Source: DASZIT01 sp052143315
GTDB lineage: Bacteria > Actinomycetota > Acidimicrobiia > Acidimicrobiales > RAAP-2
Assembly: GCA_052143315.1 (NCBI GenBank)
Contig: JBKQTE010000056.1
Coordinates: 1 to 57,832, forward strand
Length of the DNA: 57,832 nt
Reading direction: 5' to 3'
The position numbers and the translations under genes are program-made. Every line of letters starts with the position of its first letter. Positions within the stretch are counted from its first letter, which is position 1. Below the pieces are notes generated by a model, which made no database searches, was not told the origin of the DNA, and saw nothing but the letters and a program-made list of their open reading frames with translations. Positions 1-8,116 of the stretch are shown in pieces.

Positions 1-2
1 CC

Positions 3-110
3 GCCAGCCTCATGCTGGCCCAGGGGGTGCCGGTGAAGGTGGTCTCGGAAATGTTCGGCCACTCCTCCCCCACCAATCACACCTCCAATAGTCGGGCTGC
101 CGGGCTTTGA
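3..110 (+). pseudogene. Tyrosine recombinase (integrase) C-terminal remnant
   Basis: The first ~75 bases read as the end of a phage/XerC-type integrase: a helix with GVPVKVVSEMFGHSSPT, which is the usual region around the second catalytic His (GHSS) just before the active-site Tyr. After that motif the reading frame drifts: an extra A near position 73-75 breaks the expected T-I-T-L-D-T-Y and no catalytic Tyr follows. The frame runs into the tRNA-Pro gene and stops at 108-110. The 5' part lies outside the window, so it is partial as well as broken. Its position touching the 3' end of a tRNA gene is typical of integrative elements that use tRNA attachment sites. Confident as an integrase fragment; the lesion could also be an assembly error. 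Confidence 0.75.
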
Positions 111-166
111 ACCCGGGACCTCTTGACCCCCAGTCAAGCGCGCTAACCAAGCTGCGCCACAGCCCG
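92..166 (-). tRNA. tRNA-Pro (GGG anticodon)
   Basis: On the minus strand a 75-nt cloverleaf is visible. The acceptor stem CGGGCTG pairs with CAGCCCG and is followed by discriminator A. The anticodon stem CTTGA/TCAAG closes the loop CTGGGGG, giving anticodon GGG, and the T arm carries GGTTCAAAGCC. CCA is not encoded. The 3' end lies at 92, directly against the integrase remnant. Confidence 0.95.
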
Positions 167-343
167 TCTGCTGAACCCCGGCGTCCGGCTCGTTGGAGCC
201 ACCCGACGGGTGGTCGTCTCCTCGTCCGCCTCCCGGGACCGCGTGATGCGGCCAGGACGGGTGAAGGAAGCGATCAGCAGCGCAACCTTAGTCGAGGCGA
301 CCGGAACGGAACGACGGCGGCCGGCGCCCCGGCACCCGGGTGG

Positions 344-541
344 TCAGACGTGGTGGACGACCCAGGTGACTCCCTGGACCGCCCGGTAGACCAGGTAGAT
401 GACCGTGGCCACCAGCATGAGCTTGAAGTACCACGGCGTCTTCCGGTGCTCGAGCGGCTGGCGGCCGCACGTCGGGCAGTTCCCCTGGTCGGTCAGCTCC
501 TCCTGCTCGAGCCGCTGGTCGCACTGCTCACACCAGGGCAC
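344..541 (-). CDS. Small zinc-ribbon membrane protein
   Basis: A 65-residue protein beginning with GTG. Two CxxC pairs (C4/C7 and C22/C25) form a zinc ribbon in the N-terminal half, and a single hydrophobic helix at about residues 39-58 anchors it in the membrane. It starts 3 nt after the der stop on the same strand, so it should be co-transcribed with der. No enzyme motif is visible and I do not recognise a named family. The close coupling suggests a conserved actinobacterial hypothetical, but its role is unknown. Confidence 0.7.
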   Translation of the reverse strand: MPWCEQCDQRLEQEELTDQGNCPTCGRQPLEHRKTPWYFKLMLVATVIYLVYRAVQGVTWVVHHV

Positions 542-544
542 GGG

Positions 545-1918
545 TCATCTCCGGCGTCCTCCGCCTCCGTTGGGCCCCTTGGCCCGGACCCGGAGCCGGA
601 TGGGGGTCGGGCCCAGCTCGAACCGCTCGCGCAGCCCCCGCTCCACGTAGCGGAGGTAGGTGGGCTGCAGCCGCCCGTTAGTGAACAGTGTGAAGGTGGG
701 CGGGTCGATGGCCCCCTGCACGGCGTACTGGATCTTCGCCCCGATCGGTGGATGGGCCATCTGAATGGACTTCAGGGCCCGGTTCAGCTCACCGGTGGGG
801 ATGCGCGAGTGGTACGCCTCCTCGGCGGCGGCCACCGCCGGGAGGATCTGGTGGACCCCGAGCCCCGACAGGGCGCTGATCTTCAGGACCGGGGCGTCAC
901 CGAGGAAGGCCAGCCGGTCGCCGATGTCGACCAGGATGTCCGGCCGGTCCTCGACGGGGACCAGCTCCCACTTGTTCAGCACCACCACCGTCGGGCAGCC
1001 GGCGGCGCCCACCCGCTCGGCCAGCCGCTGGTCCTGGTGGGTCACCCCGGCGGTGGCGTCGATGATCAGCAGGGCGATGTCGGCCCGGTCGAGCGCCTCG
1101 AGGGCCCGCAGCACCGAGAAGTACTCGGTCCCTCGCTCGGTCCGGGACTTCCGGCGCATGCCGGCGGTGTCGATGAAGCAGACCGAGCCCTCCGGCGTCT
1201 CGACCACCGTGTCGACCGAGTCGCGGGTGGTCCCGGGGGCGTCGTGGGTCACCGACCGCTCGTCCCCCACCAACCGGTTGAACAGCGTGGACTTGCCCAC
1301 GTTGGGTCGACCGACCAGGGCCACCCGGGGCATGGTGGTGTCGGCGACCTCTTCGCCCTCCCCCTCCTCGACGTCGGCCTCGTCCACCGGCCCGGGGGCG
1401 GCCACCATGGCGGTGTCGGGGAGCAGGCGGACCACGTCGTCGAGGAGGTCGCCGGTGCCCCGGCCGTGCAGGGCGCTCACCGGCCACGGGTCCCCGAGAC
1501 CGAGGGCCACCGCGTCCCAGGCGTCGGACTCTCGCTGGGAGGAGTCGACCTTGTTGACCACCACCCGCACCGGGCGTCCCGACCGCTTGAGGAACCGGGC
1601 CACGGCCATGTCCTCGTCGATGACGCCCACTGTCACGTCCACCACCAGCAGCACGACGTCGGCCTCGTCCACCGCCCGCTCGGCCTGGGCGCTGACCTGG
1701 GCGTCCAACGGGTCGTCGCTATTCAGCCATCCACCGGTGTCCACCACCGTGAACGCGTGGCCGCACCACTCGGCGTCGAGCTCCTTGCGGTCGCGGGTCA
1801 CTCCGGGCCGCTCCTCGACCACCGCCGCCCGCCGACCGACGATCCGGTTGACCAGCGTGGACTTGCCGACGTTGGGGCGGCCGGCGATGACCACCAGGGG
1901 GCGCTGGCGGGTGGTCAT
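545..1918 (-). CDS. der: Ribosome-associated GTPase Der (EngA)
   Basis: Double-Era GTPase needed for 50S ribosome subunit maturation, 457 residues. Two G domains in tandem are visible. The first has a P-loop GRPNVGKST at 13-21, DTGG near 60 and NKVD near 122. The second has GRPNVGKST at about 203-211, DTAG near 250 and NKWE near 315. The domains are separated by an acidic linker (about 173-192), and a KH-like domain with a basic tail follows (about 360-457). The ATG at 1918 overlaps the upstream DUF512 stop as ATGA, which fixes the start; the open frame runs further upstream in a shadow. In many actinobacteria der directly follows cmk, but here the two are about 6 kb apart, with the ispH group and plsC between. 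Confidence 0.97.
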   Translation of the reverse strand: MTTRQRPLVVIAGRPNVGKSTLVNRIVGRRAAVVEERPGVTRDRKELDAEWCGHAFTVVDTGGWLNSDDPLDAQVSAQAERAVDEADVVLLVVDVTVGVIDEDMAVARFLKRSGRPVRVVVNKVDSSQRESDAWDAVALGLGDPWPVSALHGRGTGDLLDDVVRLLPDTAMVAAPGPVDEADVEEGEGEEVADTTMPRVALVGRPNVGKSTLFNRLVGDERSVTHDAPGTTRDSVDTVVETPEGSVCFIDTAGMRRKSRTERGTEYFSVLRALEALDRADIALLIIDATAGVTHQDQRLAERVGAAGCPTVVVLNKWELVPVEDRPDILVDIGDRLAFLGDAPVLKISALSGLGVHQILPAVAAAEEAYHSRIPTGELNRALKSIQMAHPPIGAKIQYAVQGAIDPPTFTLFTNGRLQPTYLRYVERGLRERFELGPTPIRLRVRAKGPNGGGGRRR

Positions 1919-3372
1919 CGTGCCCCCCCGATGGTCACCGGCACCCGGAGGGACGCCGGGGAGGCCGTGGTGCATCCTCCCGACGGCGCCGATGTACGTC
2001 CTTCCAGCGCCCGGCGCAGCGAGAGCCCGTCGGTGGGGACGATCTCGACCGGCCGGGGCAGGTCGGTGACGGACAGGTCGTCGAGGAACCGGCCCTCCGA
2101 CAGGCAGGCGTCGGGCAGCAGGTAGCGGTGGCCGGCGGGCTCGTGCTCGAGCGCCCGGGCAAGGTCGGTGCCGGTCATCAGGCCGGACACGCCGATGTTG
2201 CCCCCGAAGTACTCGTTCTTCACCGCGATGAGCCGGATGTCGTCCCGGTCGAGGGAGGCCACCAGCGGCGCCAGCACCCGCTCCCCGTACTCGCCGGTCA
2301 GGACGGCGATGGGGGCTCCCCCGTCGCCGGACGGCGTCGACGGGTCGGCCCGCTGGGCCCGGTAGCCGGAGGCCGGCGCCCCGTCGACCCAGGCGAAGAA
2401 GCCGGGTCGCACGCCGAGGGCGGCGTCCTCGTCCCCCCCGAAGGCCGCCTCGAACGCCCGGGCCATGCCCAGGCCGTTCTCGTGCTGGGGGAACCCCTCG
2501 TAGGTGGCCCGGGCCGGGAAGGGGCGCCCGGCCATCAGGTAGTACTCGTCGGCGGCGAAGACCATGCGCCGGCCGATGGCCTCCACGAAGGTCTGCTGCC
2601 ACCGGTCGACGGTGTCGCAGACGGCGGCCGCCTCGGGCCGGGTGTGGGGCCGCATGGCCGCCTCGACGGAGAACCGGCTCACCCCCAGCGGCACGCAGGC
2701 CACCGTGGCCAGGCCCGGGTACCGGTCGAGCACCCCGGCCAGCGTGTCGTCGAGGATCGCCCCGTCGTTCCGGTCCGGGCACACCACCACCTGGCCGTGC
2801 ACCTCGATCCCACCGTCGAGGAGGGCGCTCAGCCACCGGAGGCTGGTGGCGCCCCGCCGGTTCCGGAGCAGTCCGGCCCGCACCTCGGGATCGGTGGCGT
2901 GGATGGAGACGAACAGCGGGCTCAGCCGCTCGGTCAGCACCCGCTCGAGGTCCATCTCGGTGAAGCGGGTCAGCGTGGTGAAGTTGCCGTAGAGGAAGGA
3001 CAGCCGGTAGTCGTCGTCCTTCAGGGAGAGGCTGCGGCGCATCCCCTTGGGCAGCTGGTGGATGAAGCAGAACTCGCAGTGGTTGTCGCAGGTCTGCACC
3101 CGGTCGAAGACCGCCGAGGACACCTCGACACCCAGTGGCTCACCGGGCTCCTTGCTGACCAGCACGGTGAAGGGGTCGTCGATCCCGCGGCGGCGGACGA
3201 CGAGGTCCAGCTCGGGCTCGTCGACCAACAGGCTGTACTCGATCACGTCGCGCGGCGACCGCCCGTTGAGGAAGAGAAGCTCGTCCCCGGGCAGGAGCCC
3301 GGACAGCTGCGCCGGTGACGATTCGGTGACGGCGACGACCGAGGGCGCCGCCGTACCGCGGGGTACCGACAT
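1915..3372 (-). CDS. PDZ-radical SAM protein, DUF512 family
   Basis: A 485-residue protein with an N-terminal PDZ-like segment (about 10-75), then a radical-SAM-type cluster motif CxxxCxxC at C95, C99 and C102 (within CDNHCEFCFIHQ), and a C-terminal DUF512 region. Homologues are often encoded next to der in Gram-positive bacteria. The biochemical reaction is not established, so an Fe-S oxidoreductase or radical SAM role is family-level inference. The ATG at 3372 is supported by a TAGCCT -10 six nucleotides upstream, and the stop overlaps the der start, so the pair is translationally coupled. Confidence 0.9.
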   Translation of the reverse strand: MSVPRGTAAPSVVAVTESSPAQLSGLLPGDELLFLNGRSPRDVIEYSLLVDEPELDLVVRRRGIDDPFTVLVSKEPGEPLGVEVSSAVFDRVQTCDNHCEFCFIHQLPKGMRRSLSLKDDDYRLSFLYGNFTTLTRFTEMDLERVLTERLSPLFVSIHATDPEVRAGLLRNRRGATSLRWLSALLDGGIEVHGQVVVCPDRNDGAILDDTLAGVLDRYPGLATVACVPLGVSRFSVEAAMRPHTRPEAAAVCDTVDRWQQTFVEAIGRRMVFAADEYYLMAGRPFPARATYEGFPQHENGLGMARAFEAAFGGDEDAALGVRPGFFAWVDGAPASGYRAQRADPSTPSGDGGAPIAVLTGEYGERVLAPLVASLDRDDIRLIAVKNEYFGGNIGVSGLMTGTDLARALEHEPAGHRYLLPDACLSEGRFLDDLSVTDLPRPVEIVPTDGLSLRRALEGRTSAPSGGCTTASPASLRVPVTIGGAR

Positions 3373-3378
3373 CCCACC

Positions 3379-3384
3379 AGGCTA
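3379..3384 (-). promoter_or_regulatory. -10 element for DUF512-der, leaderless type
   Basis: TAGCCT on the minus strand, 6 nt before the ATG at 3372. Transcription would start at or within a base or two of the start codon, giving a leaderless mRNA. No Shine-Dalgarno sequence is present. Confidence 0.55.
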
Positions 3385-3423
3385 CCCGGTCGCCCACCGG
3401 CCCCCGCCGGCACCGTGGTCAAC

Positions 3424-3464
3424 CCGGCCCGGCGGCCCGGCGGCCCGGCGGCCCGGCGGCCCGG
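3424..3464. repeat. GC-only 9-bp tandem repeat in divergent promoter region
   Basis: About four copies of CGGCGGCCC run directly into the ispH -10 hexamer. The array lies between the divergent DUF512-der and ispH promoters and occupies the ispH -35 position, so copy number could alter promoter spacing. Confidence 0.75.
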
Positions 3465-3470
3465 TATCCT
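3465..3470 (+). promoter_or_regulatory. -10 element for ispH, leaderless type
   Basis: TATCCT ends 6 nt before the GTG start at 3477. This spacing places the transcription start at the GTG and supports that start codon. Confidence 0.55.
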
Positions 3471-3476
3471 GGTCCG

Positions 3477-4535
3477 GTGCCTGTCGATCGAGTGCTGCTG
3501 GCCGAGCCGAGAGGCTTCTGCGCCGGCGTCGAGAAGGCGATCAAGGCCCTGGCCTGGATGGTCCGGGTCTTCGAGCCGCCCGTGTACTGCTACCACGAGA
3601 TCGTGCACAACCGGCACGTGGTCGACCAGTTCCGCGCCCAGGGGGTGATCTTCGTCGACGACGTGGACGAGGTGCCGCCGGGCGCGCCGCTGATGCTGTC
3701 GGCCCACGGCTCGGCACCCGAGGTGGTCGACGCCGCCCGCGACCGGGGCCGGATCGTGGTGGACGCCGTCTGCCCCCTGGTCACCAAGGTCCACCACGAG
3801 CTGAAGGTCCGGGCCGGGAAGGGCTACACCGTCCTCTACGTGGGCCACCAGGGTCACGAGGAGGCCGTCGGCACCATGGCGGTGGCCCCCGGGGCGGTCC
3901 GGCTGCTCGAGACGGTCGGGGACGTGGACGACCTCGACGAGGCCACCGGCCGGGGCCCGGTGGCCCTGCTGGCCCAGACCACCCTCAGCCACGACGAGTG
4001 GGCCGACATCGTCGAGCGGGCCCGGCAGCGCTTCCCCGACCTGTGGATGCCCAACCGCAGCGACCTCTGCTTCGCCACCACCAACCGCCAGGCGGCACTG
4101 AAGGCCATCGCCGGCCAGGCCGACGCGGTGGTGGTCATCGGCTCGGTCAACTCCTCCAACACGGTGGCGTTGGAGAAGGTGGCCGTGGCCTTCGGCTGCG
4201 CCCGGGTCCTCCGGGTGAACGACGCCTCCGAGCTCCCCGACGACCTCTCGGGCACGGTGGGGGTGACCGCCGGCGCCTCGGCCCCCGAGGCCCTGGTGCA
4301 GGCGGTGGTGGCCCGGCTGGCCCCGGTGCACGGCGTCCACACCGCCCCGGTCACCGTGGAGGAGGAGTACTTCCCGCCACCCCCCGAGCTGCGCGAGATC
4401 CTCCGGGGCATGGAGACGGCGGTGTCGCTGCTGGCCGCCGCCCCGGCCGGGGTAGGGGCGGCGGGTGCGACCACCGTCCTGGCCGGCGACCGGGCCACGG
4501 CCGCCGCCGACGTGCTGGAGCGGCTGGCCGGATGA
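3477..4535 (+). CDS. ispH: 4-hydroxy-3-methylbut-2-enyl diphosphate reductase
   Basis: Last step of the MEP isoprenoid pathway, converting HMBPP to IPP and DMAPP with a cubane Fe-S cluster. The protein has 352 residues. Three conserved cluster cysteines are visible: C15 in PRGFCAGV, C99 in AVCPLVTK and C198 in SDLCFATTNRQ. The HEIVHN and GHQGHEE substrate-binding motifs are also present. The protein extends about 40 residues past the usual core with an Ala-rich tail. The GTG start at 3477 is set by the -10 hexamer just upstream. The next gene begins about 37 nt after the stop on the same strand. Confidence 0.97.
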   Translation: MPVDRVLLAEPRGFCAGVEKAIKALAWMVRVFEPPVYCYHEIVHNRHVVDQFRAQGVIFVDDVDEVPPGAPLMLSAHGSAPEVVDAARDRGRIVVDAVCPLVTKVHHELKVRAGKGYTVLYVGHQGHEEAVGTMAVAPGAVRLLETVGDVDDLDEATGRGPVALLAQTTLSHDEWADIVERARQRFPDLWMPNRSDLCFATTNRQAALKAIAGQADAVVVIGSVNSSNTVALEKVAVAFGCARVLRVNDASELPDDLSGTVGVTAGASAPEALVQAVVARLAPVHGVHTAPVTVEEEYFPPPPELREILRGMETAVSLLAAAPAGVGAAGATTVLAGDRATAAADVLERLAG

Positions 4536-4572
4536 GCAGCCCGGCAACGACCCGGCGGTCACGGGCCGCCTG

Positions 4573-5598
4573 GTGACCACCTCCCCCGCCACCACCGACC
4601 TGACCGCCTCGCAGGTCGCCAAGGCCTTCAACCTGGGCGAGGTCGCCGGCCCGCTGACCGTGGTGACCGGCAGCGCCGCCCACCGGACCTGGCGCCTGGA
4701 CACCTTCGGTGCCACCTACTTCGTCAAGCACTACGACCGCCCCTACGACATGCCCACCTGGTCCGAGTGGATGCGCACCATCCAGGGGTCGTGGGAGATC
4801 GAGAAGGCCGCCTTCGAGGCCGGGCTGCCGATGGCCACGCCGGTGCTGGCCCGCGGGGCCGCCTGGCCGTGGATCGACCTGGAGGTGGGCGACCGCCTGG
4901 CCACCGTCCGGGTCCACCAGTGGGTGCCGGGCAATCTGCGCACCGACCCGGCCACCGTCCCGATCGCCAGCCAGCTGGGCTCCTTCCTCGGCCGGCTCCA
5001 CCGCCTGCTGCCCAGCTTGGACACCTGGCGGCGGAAGCCGGCCTGGCCCGACGACTGGGCCCGGGTGGTCCCCAACGGCGACGGATCCGACGGCACCTGG
5101 CGCCAGGGGTTCCGCGACGCCCTGCCGCTGCTGGAGGAGGCATCGGCCCGGTGCAAGGTGGCCGCCGCCGAGTCGTACCCGTTGGTGCGCACCCACCGCG
5201 ACCTGCACTCCCACAATGTCATCGAACGGCCCGACGGGCAGGTGGCGGTGATCGACTGGGACGCCGCCTCGACGCAGCGGTCGGACTGGGAGCTGGTGGA
5301 GGCCGCCCTCGAGCTGGCCGGCTACCTGGCCGGTCCGCCCTCCCGTCCGGTGGTCGACGCCTTCGTGCACTCCTACCGGGAGGCCGGCGGGCCCACCACC
5401 CCGATCACCGCCTCCAGCTTCGCCGGGCTATTGATGTGCTCGCAGAACTGGCTGCACGTCAACCTGCGCCGCCTGACCGGTCGACCGGCCGGGGCCGGCT
5501 CCGGCAACGGGTCCGCCGAGCGGGAGGTCCGCATCTCGTTGGCGGCGGTGAAGCAGGTCATGGCCAACGTCGACGCCTGGACGGGGTGGTTCAGCTGA
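4573..5598 (+). CDS. Phosphotransferase-fold protein (APH/choline kinase-like)
   Basis: About 341 residues from a GTG at 4573; the open frame extends upstream into ispH but that part is a shadow. The kinase catalytic loop HRDLHSHNVIE and the metal-binding segment VIDWDAAS are intact, and a conserved lysine lies in YFVKHYDRP, as in aminoglycoside phosphotransferase/choline kinase enzymes. The substrate is unknown. Members in core genomic context are usually small-molecule kinases rather than resistance genes. It lies between ispH and an HD-domain gene on the same strand. The start is uncertain because no clear ribosome binding site is seen. Confidence 0.8.
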   Translation: MTTSPATTDLTASQVAKAFNLGEVAGPLTVVTGSAAHRTWRLDTFGATYFVKHYDRPYDMPTWSEWMRTIQGSWEIEKAAFEAGLPMATPVLARGAAWPWIDLEVGDRLATVRVHQWVPGNLRTDPATVPIASQLGSFLGRLHRLLPSLDTWRRKPAWPDDWARVVPNGDGSDGTWRQGFRDALPLLEEASARCKVAAAESYPLVRTHRDLHSHNVIERPDGQVAVIDWDAASTQRSDWELVEAALELAGYLAGPPSRPVVDAFVHSYREAGGPTTPITASSFAGLLMCSQNWLHVNLRRLTGRPAGAGSGNGSAEREVRISLAAVKQVMANVDAWTGWFS

Positions 5599-5626
5599 GC
5601 GGGCGCCCGGCGCGAGACTGGGTCCG

Positions 5627-6178
5627 ATGACGCCGAAGTCCTTCACCCGCATGGACGCCTCGACCGCCGAGGAGTGGATGGCCATCGGTGCCGAGACGGC
5701 GAGGAACCAGGGCCGGGTGGCGGACAGGGTGCTGGCCATGCTCGAGTCCCTGGACGAGGTGGTGGACGGGTTCGCCGTCGACCAGCTCACCCACTGCCTG
5801 CAGACTGCCACCCGGGCCGAGCGGGCCGGGGCCGACGACGAGCTGATCGTGGCCTCGCTCTGCCACGACATCGGCAAGGCGGTGTCGGTCCCCAACCACC
5901 CCCGTATCGCCGCCGAGATCCTCCGCCCCTATGTCCGACCCGAGGTGACCGAGGCCATCCTGGCCCACCAGGACTTTCAGGGTCGGCACTACTACGCCCA
6001 CTTCGACCTCGACCCCAACGCCCGGGACCAGTACCGGAACGAGCCCTGGTACCGCCTGGCGGAGCGGTTCGCCGACGAGTGGGACCAGGTCAGCTTCGAC
6101 CCCGACTATCCCACCGAGCCGCTCAGCCACTTCGAGCCGTTGGTCCGGTCGGTGTTCGGCCGCCCCCACGGCATCTGA
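5627..6178 (+). CDS. HD-domain protein, possibly PhnZ/MIOX-like
   Basis: A 183-residue all-helical HD protein. The central motif SLCHDIGKAVSVPNHPR gives the HD pair, an upstream histidine lies in QLTHCLQ, and further histidines lie in ILAHQDFQGRHYY, as in the PhnZ/myo-inositol-oxygenase branch of di-iron HD enzymes. Whether it is a phosphohydrolase or an oxygenase cannot be decided from sequence. A GAGACT hexamer 7 nt before the ATG could be a weak leaderless promoter; otherwise the gene is read from the ispH unit. The stop overlaps the next start (TGATG). Confidence 0.75.
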   Translation: MTPKSFTRMDASTAEEWMAIGAETARNQGRVADRVLAMLESLDEVVDGFAVDQLTHCLQTATRAERAGADDELIVASLCHDIGKAVSVPNHPRIAAEILRPYVRPEVTEAILAHQDFQGRHYYAHFDLDPNARDQYRNEPWYRLAERFADEWDQVSFDPDYPTEPLSHFEPLVRSVFGRPHGI

Positions 6179-7020
6179 TGGCCACCCAGCGGCATCGGTG
6201 GTTCACCGGCGCCGACAACCGGGAACGCCGCCGCCGGGCGGCGCTGCACCAGCTGGCTCTCGACACCGCCCGGGCCGACTTCGAGCGGCGCTTTCCGGAC
6301 CCGCGCTTCGGCCCGGTGGTGGCGCTGATCGCCGCCTACGAGGAGGAGGCCAACCTGGGCGACGTGCTGAAGGGCATCCCCGCCGTGGTGGAGGGGCTCG
6401 AGGTCACTCCCCTGGTGGTGGTGGACGGCGGAGACGACGGCACCGAGCGGGTGGCCAGGGACGCCGGGGTCCACACCTGCGTGCTGCCGGTCAACCTGGG
6501 CCAGGGGGCGGCCCTCCGGCTCGGCTACCAGCTGGCCGTCGCCCACGGTGCCCGCTTCGTGGTGACCCTGGACGCCGACGGGCAGAACGACCCGGTGGAG
6601 ATGGGCACCATGCTGGCGCCTCTGCTGGCCGACGACGCCGACTTCGTCATCGCCTCCCGCCGCCTCGGGGTCGACCAGACCACCGACCGCTTCCGGCGGG
6701 CCGGGGTCCGGCTCTACGCCGCGACCCTGAACCGCATCGTCGGCGGCCGGCTCACCGACACCTCCAACGGCTACCGGGCGTTCCGGGCCGAGCTGCTGGT
6801 CGACATCCTCCCCTACCTCCGCCAGGACCAGTACCAGACGGCCGAGGTGGTGATCACCGCCGGGCGTCGGGGCTGGCGCATCGCCGAGGAGCCCACGGTG
6901 TGGCACCCCCGGGCCTCGGGGGAGTCGAAGAAGGGCGGCAACCTCTTCTTCGGGCTCCAGTACGCCCGCGTCATCGCCACCACCTGGGCCCGAGTCAGCT
7001 TCCGGCCCCGCTCGCGGTAG
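6178..7020 (+). CDS. Family 2 glycosyltransferase
   Basis: 280 residues, start ATG overlapping the previous stop by one base (TGATG). GT-A motifs are visible: VALIAAYEEEANL at the N-terminal strand, VVVDGGDDGT, the DXD-type TLDADGQNDP and SNGYRAFR. This resembles dolichol/polyprenyl-phosphate sugar transferases (DPM1-like), but no C-terminal membrane helices follow, so it is a soluble or peripheral enzyme. A polyprenyl acceptor would fit its co-transcription with ispH, though that is inference. Confidence 0.85.
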   Translation: MATQRHRWFTGADNRERRRRAALHQLALDTARADFERRFPDPRFGPVVALIAAYEEEANLGDVLKGIPAVVEGLEVTPLVVVDGGDDGTERVARDAGVHTCVLPVNLGQGAALRLGYQLAVAHGARFVVTLDADGQNDPVEMGTMLAPLLADDADFVIASRRLGVDQTTDRFRRAGVRLYAATLNRIVGGRLTDTSNGYRAFRAELLVDILPYLRQDQYQTAEVVITAGRRGWRIAEEPTVWHPRASGESKKGGNLFFGLQYARVIATTWARVSFRPRSR

Positions 7021-7065
7021 CGACACCGCCGGGCCCCGCGGGCTCGGCGGCGGATGTTCACCGGC

Positions 7066-7257
7066 TCATCCGTCGCTCTCGGCCCGGTAGGCGTCGACCC
7101 ACTCGGCCGGCACGGTGTCGGGAACCTCGAAGAGCGCCTGGGTGCGCCACGGCTCGGTGGCCAGTGTCTCCCTGGCGGTGGCGCGGGCAGAACGGGCGGC
7201 AAGGCGGCACACTGCGGTGACCAGGGTCACCACTCCGAACAAGAAGAGAATCAGCAC
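7066..7257 (-). CDS. Small single-span membrane protein
   Basis: 63 residues from GTG, with a GGAGG ribosome binding site about 6 nt upstream. An N-terminal hydrophobic helix (about residues 1-20) is followed by an Ala/Arg-rich segment and an acidic tail (VPAEWVDAYRAESDG). It is the last gene of the minus-strand block, about 150 nt after plsC, and converges on the GT2 gene. No family is recognised. The good ribosome binding site and membrane topology favour a real gene. Confidence 0.55.
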   Translation of the reverse strand: MLILFLFGVVTLVTAVCRLAARSARATARETLATEPWRTQALFEVPDTVPAEWVDAYRAESDG

Positions 7258-7408
7258 GAGACGCCTCCAATCTGCTCGGAGCCCGTCAGCGGTGCACGCC
7301 CAGCCCGAGCTTGGTACCCTCCGACACCATCGTCATCCTCTCACCGGAGGGCTGCCAGGGTCCTTCGTCACATCGACGGCCCGGGCGGCGGAGCGACCGG
7401 CCCGACCG

Positions 7409-8116
7409 TCAGTACCGGCCGGTGGAGGCCACCGACCGGTCGTACAGCTCCTGGATCGAGGCGGTCAGCTCACTGGTCACCTGGTGGATCCGGCTGCGCG
7501 ACACCCGTCCCCCCTCGGTCGGAGCCGGCGGGGCGATGGGCTGGCCCACCACCAGGTGGATCCGCCGGGGCCGGGGGATCCGCTTCCCTTTGGGCATGAC
7601 CGAGGCCGAACCCCCGATGCCCACCGGGACGATGGTGGCTCCGGTGCGGGCGGCCAGGAAGGCCACCCCTTCGTGGAGGCCCTCCACCACCGGGCCGGTG
7701 CGCCGCTCCCCCTCGGGGAACTGGACCAGCACCTCGCCGGCGTCGAGCACCCGCTGGGCCAGTCGCAGGGCCTGGCGGTCGGCCGACTCCCGGTGGACGG
7801 GGAACGCGCCCACCGACCGCAGGAACCGCCCAAGCCGGGGATGCTTCCACAGGCTGTCCTTGGCCATGTAGTGGAGCTTCCGGTCGGTGACCTCGGAGGC
7901 CACGAAGAAGTCGATGAACGAGCGGTGGACCGGGGCGATGATCACCGGCCCGTCGGTGGGGACCAGCTCCCTCCCCTCCACCGTGGTCCCGAACAGCAGC
8001 CGGTTGAGGCCGTGGACCAGCAGGCGCAGGAGCCGGTATATGGGGGTGAAGCCGGTGTCCACCTCCGGTTCGTCGGCGGACGGCCCGTCGGCCCCCGGCG
8101 GGTCGGTCACAGCCAT
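7409..8116 (-). CDS. plsC: 1-acyl-sn-glycerol-3-phosphate acyltransferase (PlsC-like)
   Basis: Adds the second acyl chain in phosphatidic acid synthesis at the inner membrane. In 235 residues the HX4D motif HRSFID (H64, D69) and the glycerol-phosphate-binding FPEGERR (from about 133) are intact. The ATG start overlaps the end of cmk by 10 nt. The cmk-plsC pairing is common in actinobacteria and Firmicutes. Other acyltransferases of the PlsC superfamily cannot be excluded. Confidence 0.88.
   Translation of the reverse strand: MAVTDPPGADGPSADEPEVDTGFTPIYRLLRLLVHGLNRLLFGTTVEGRELVPTDGPVIIAPVHRSFIDFFVASEVTDRKLHYMAKDSLWKHPRLGRFLRSVGAFPVHRESADRQALRLAQRVLDAGEVLVQFPEGERRTGPVVEGLHEGVAFLAARTGATIVPVGIGGSASVMPKGKRIPRPRRIHLVVGQPIAPPAPTEGGRVSRSRIHQVTSELTASIQELYDRSVASTGRY

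Noticed and set aside
107..2125. 672-residue plus-strand open frame opposite der and DUF512
   Set aside because: Pro/Gly/His/Val-rich shadow with no domain; the minus-strand genes have complete motifs and coupled starts.
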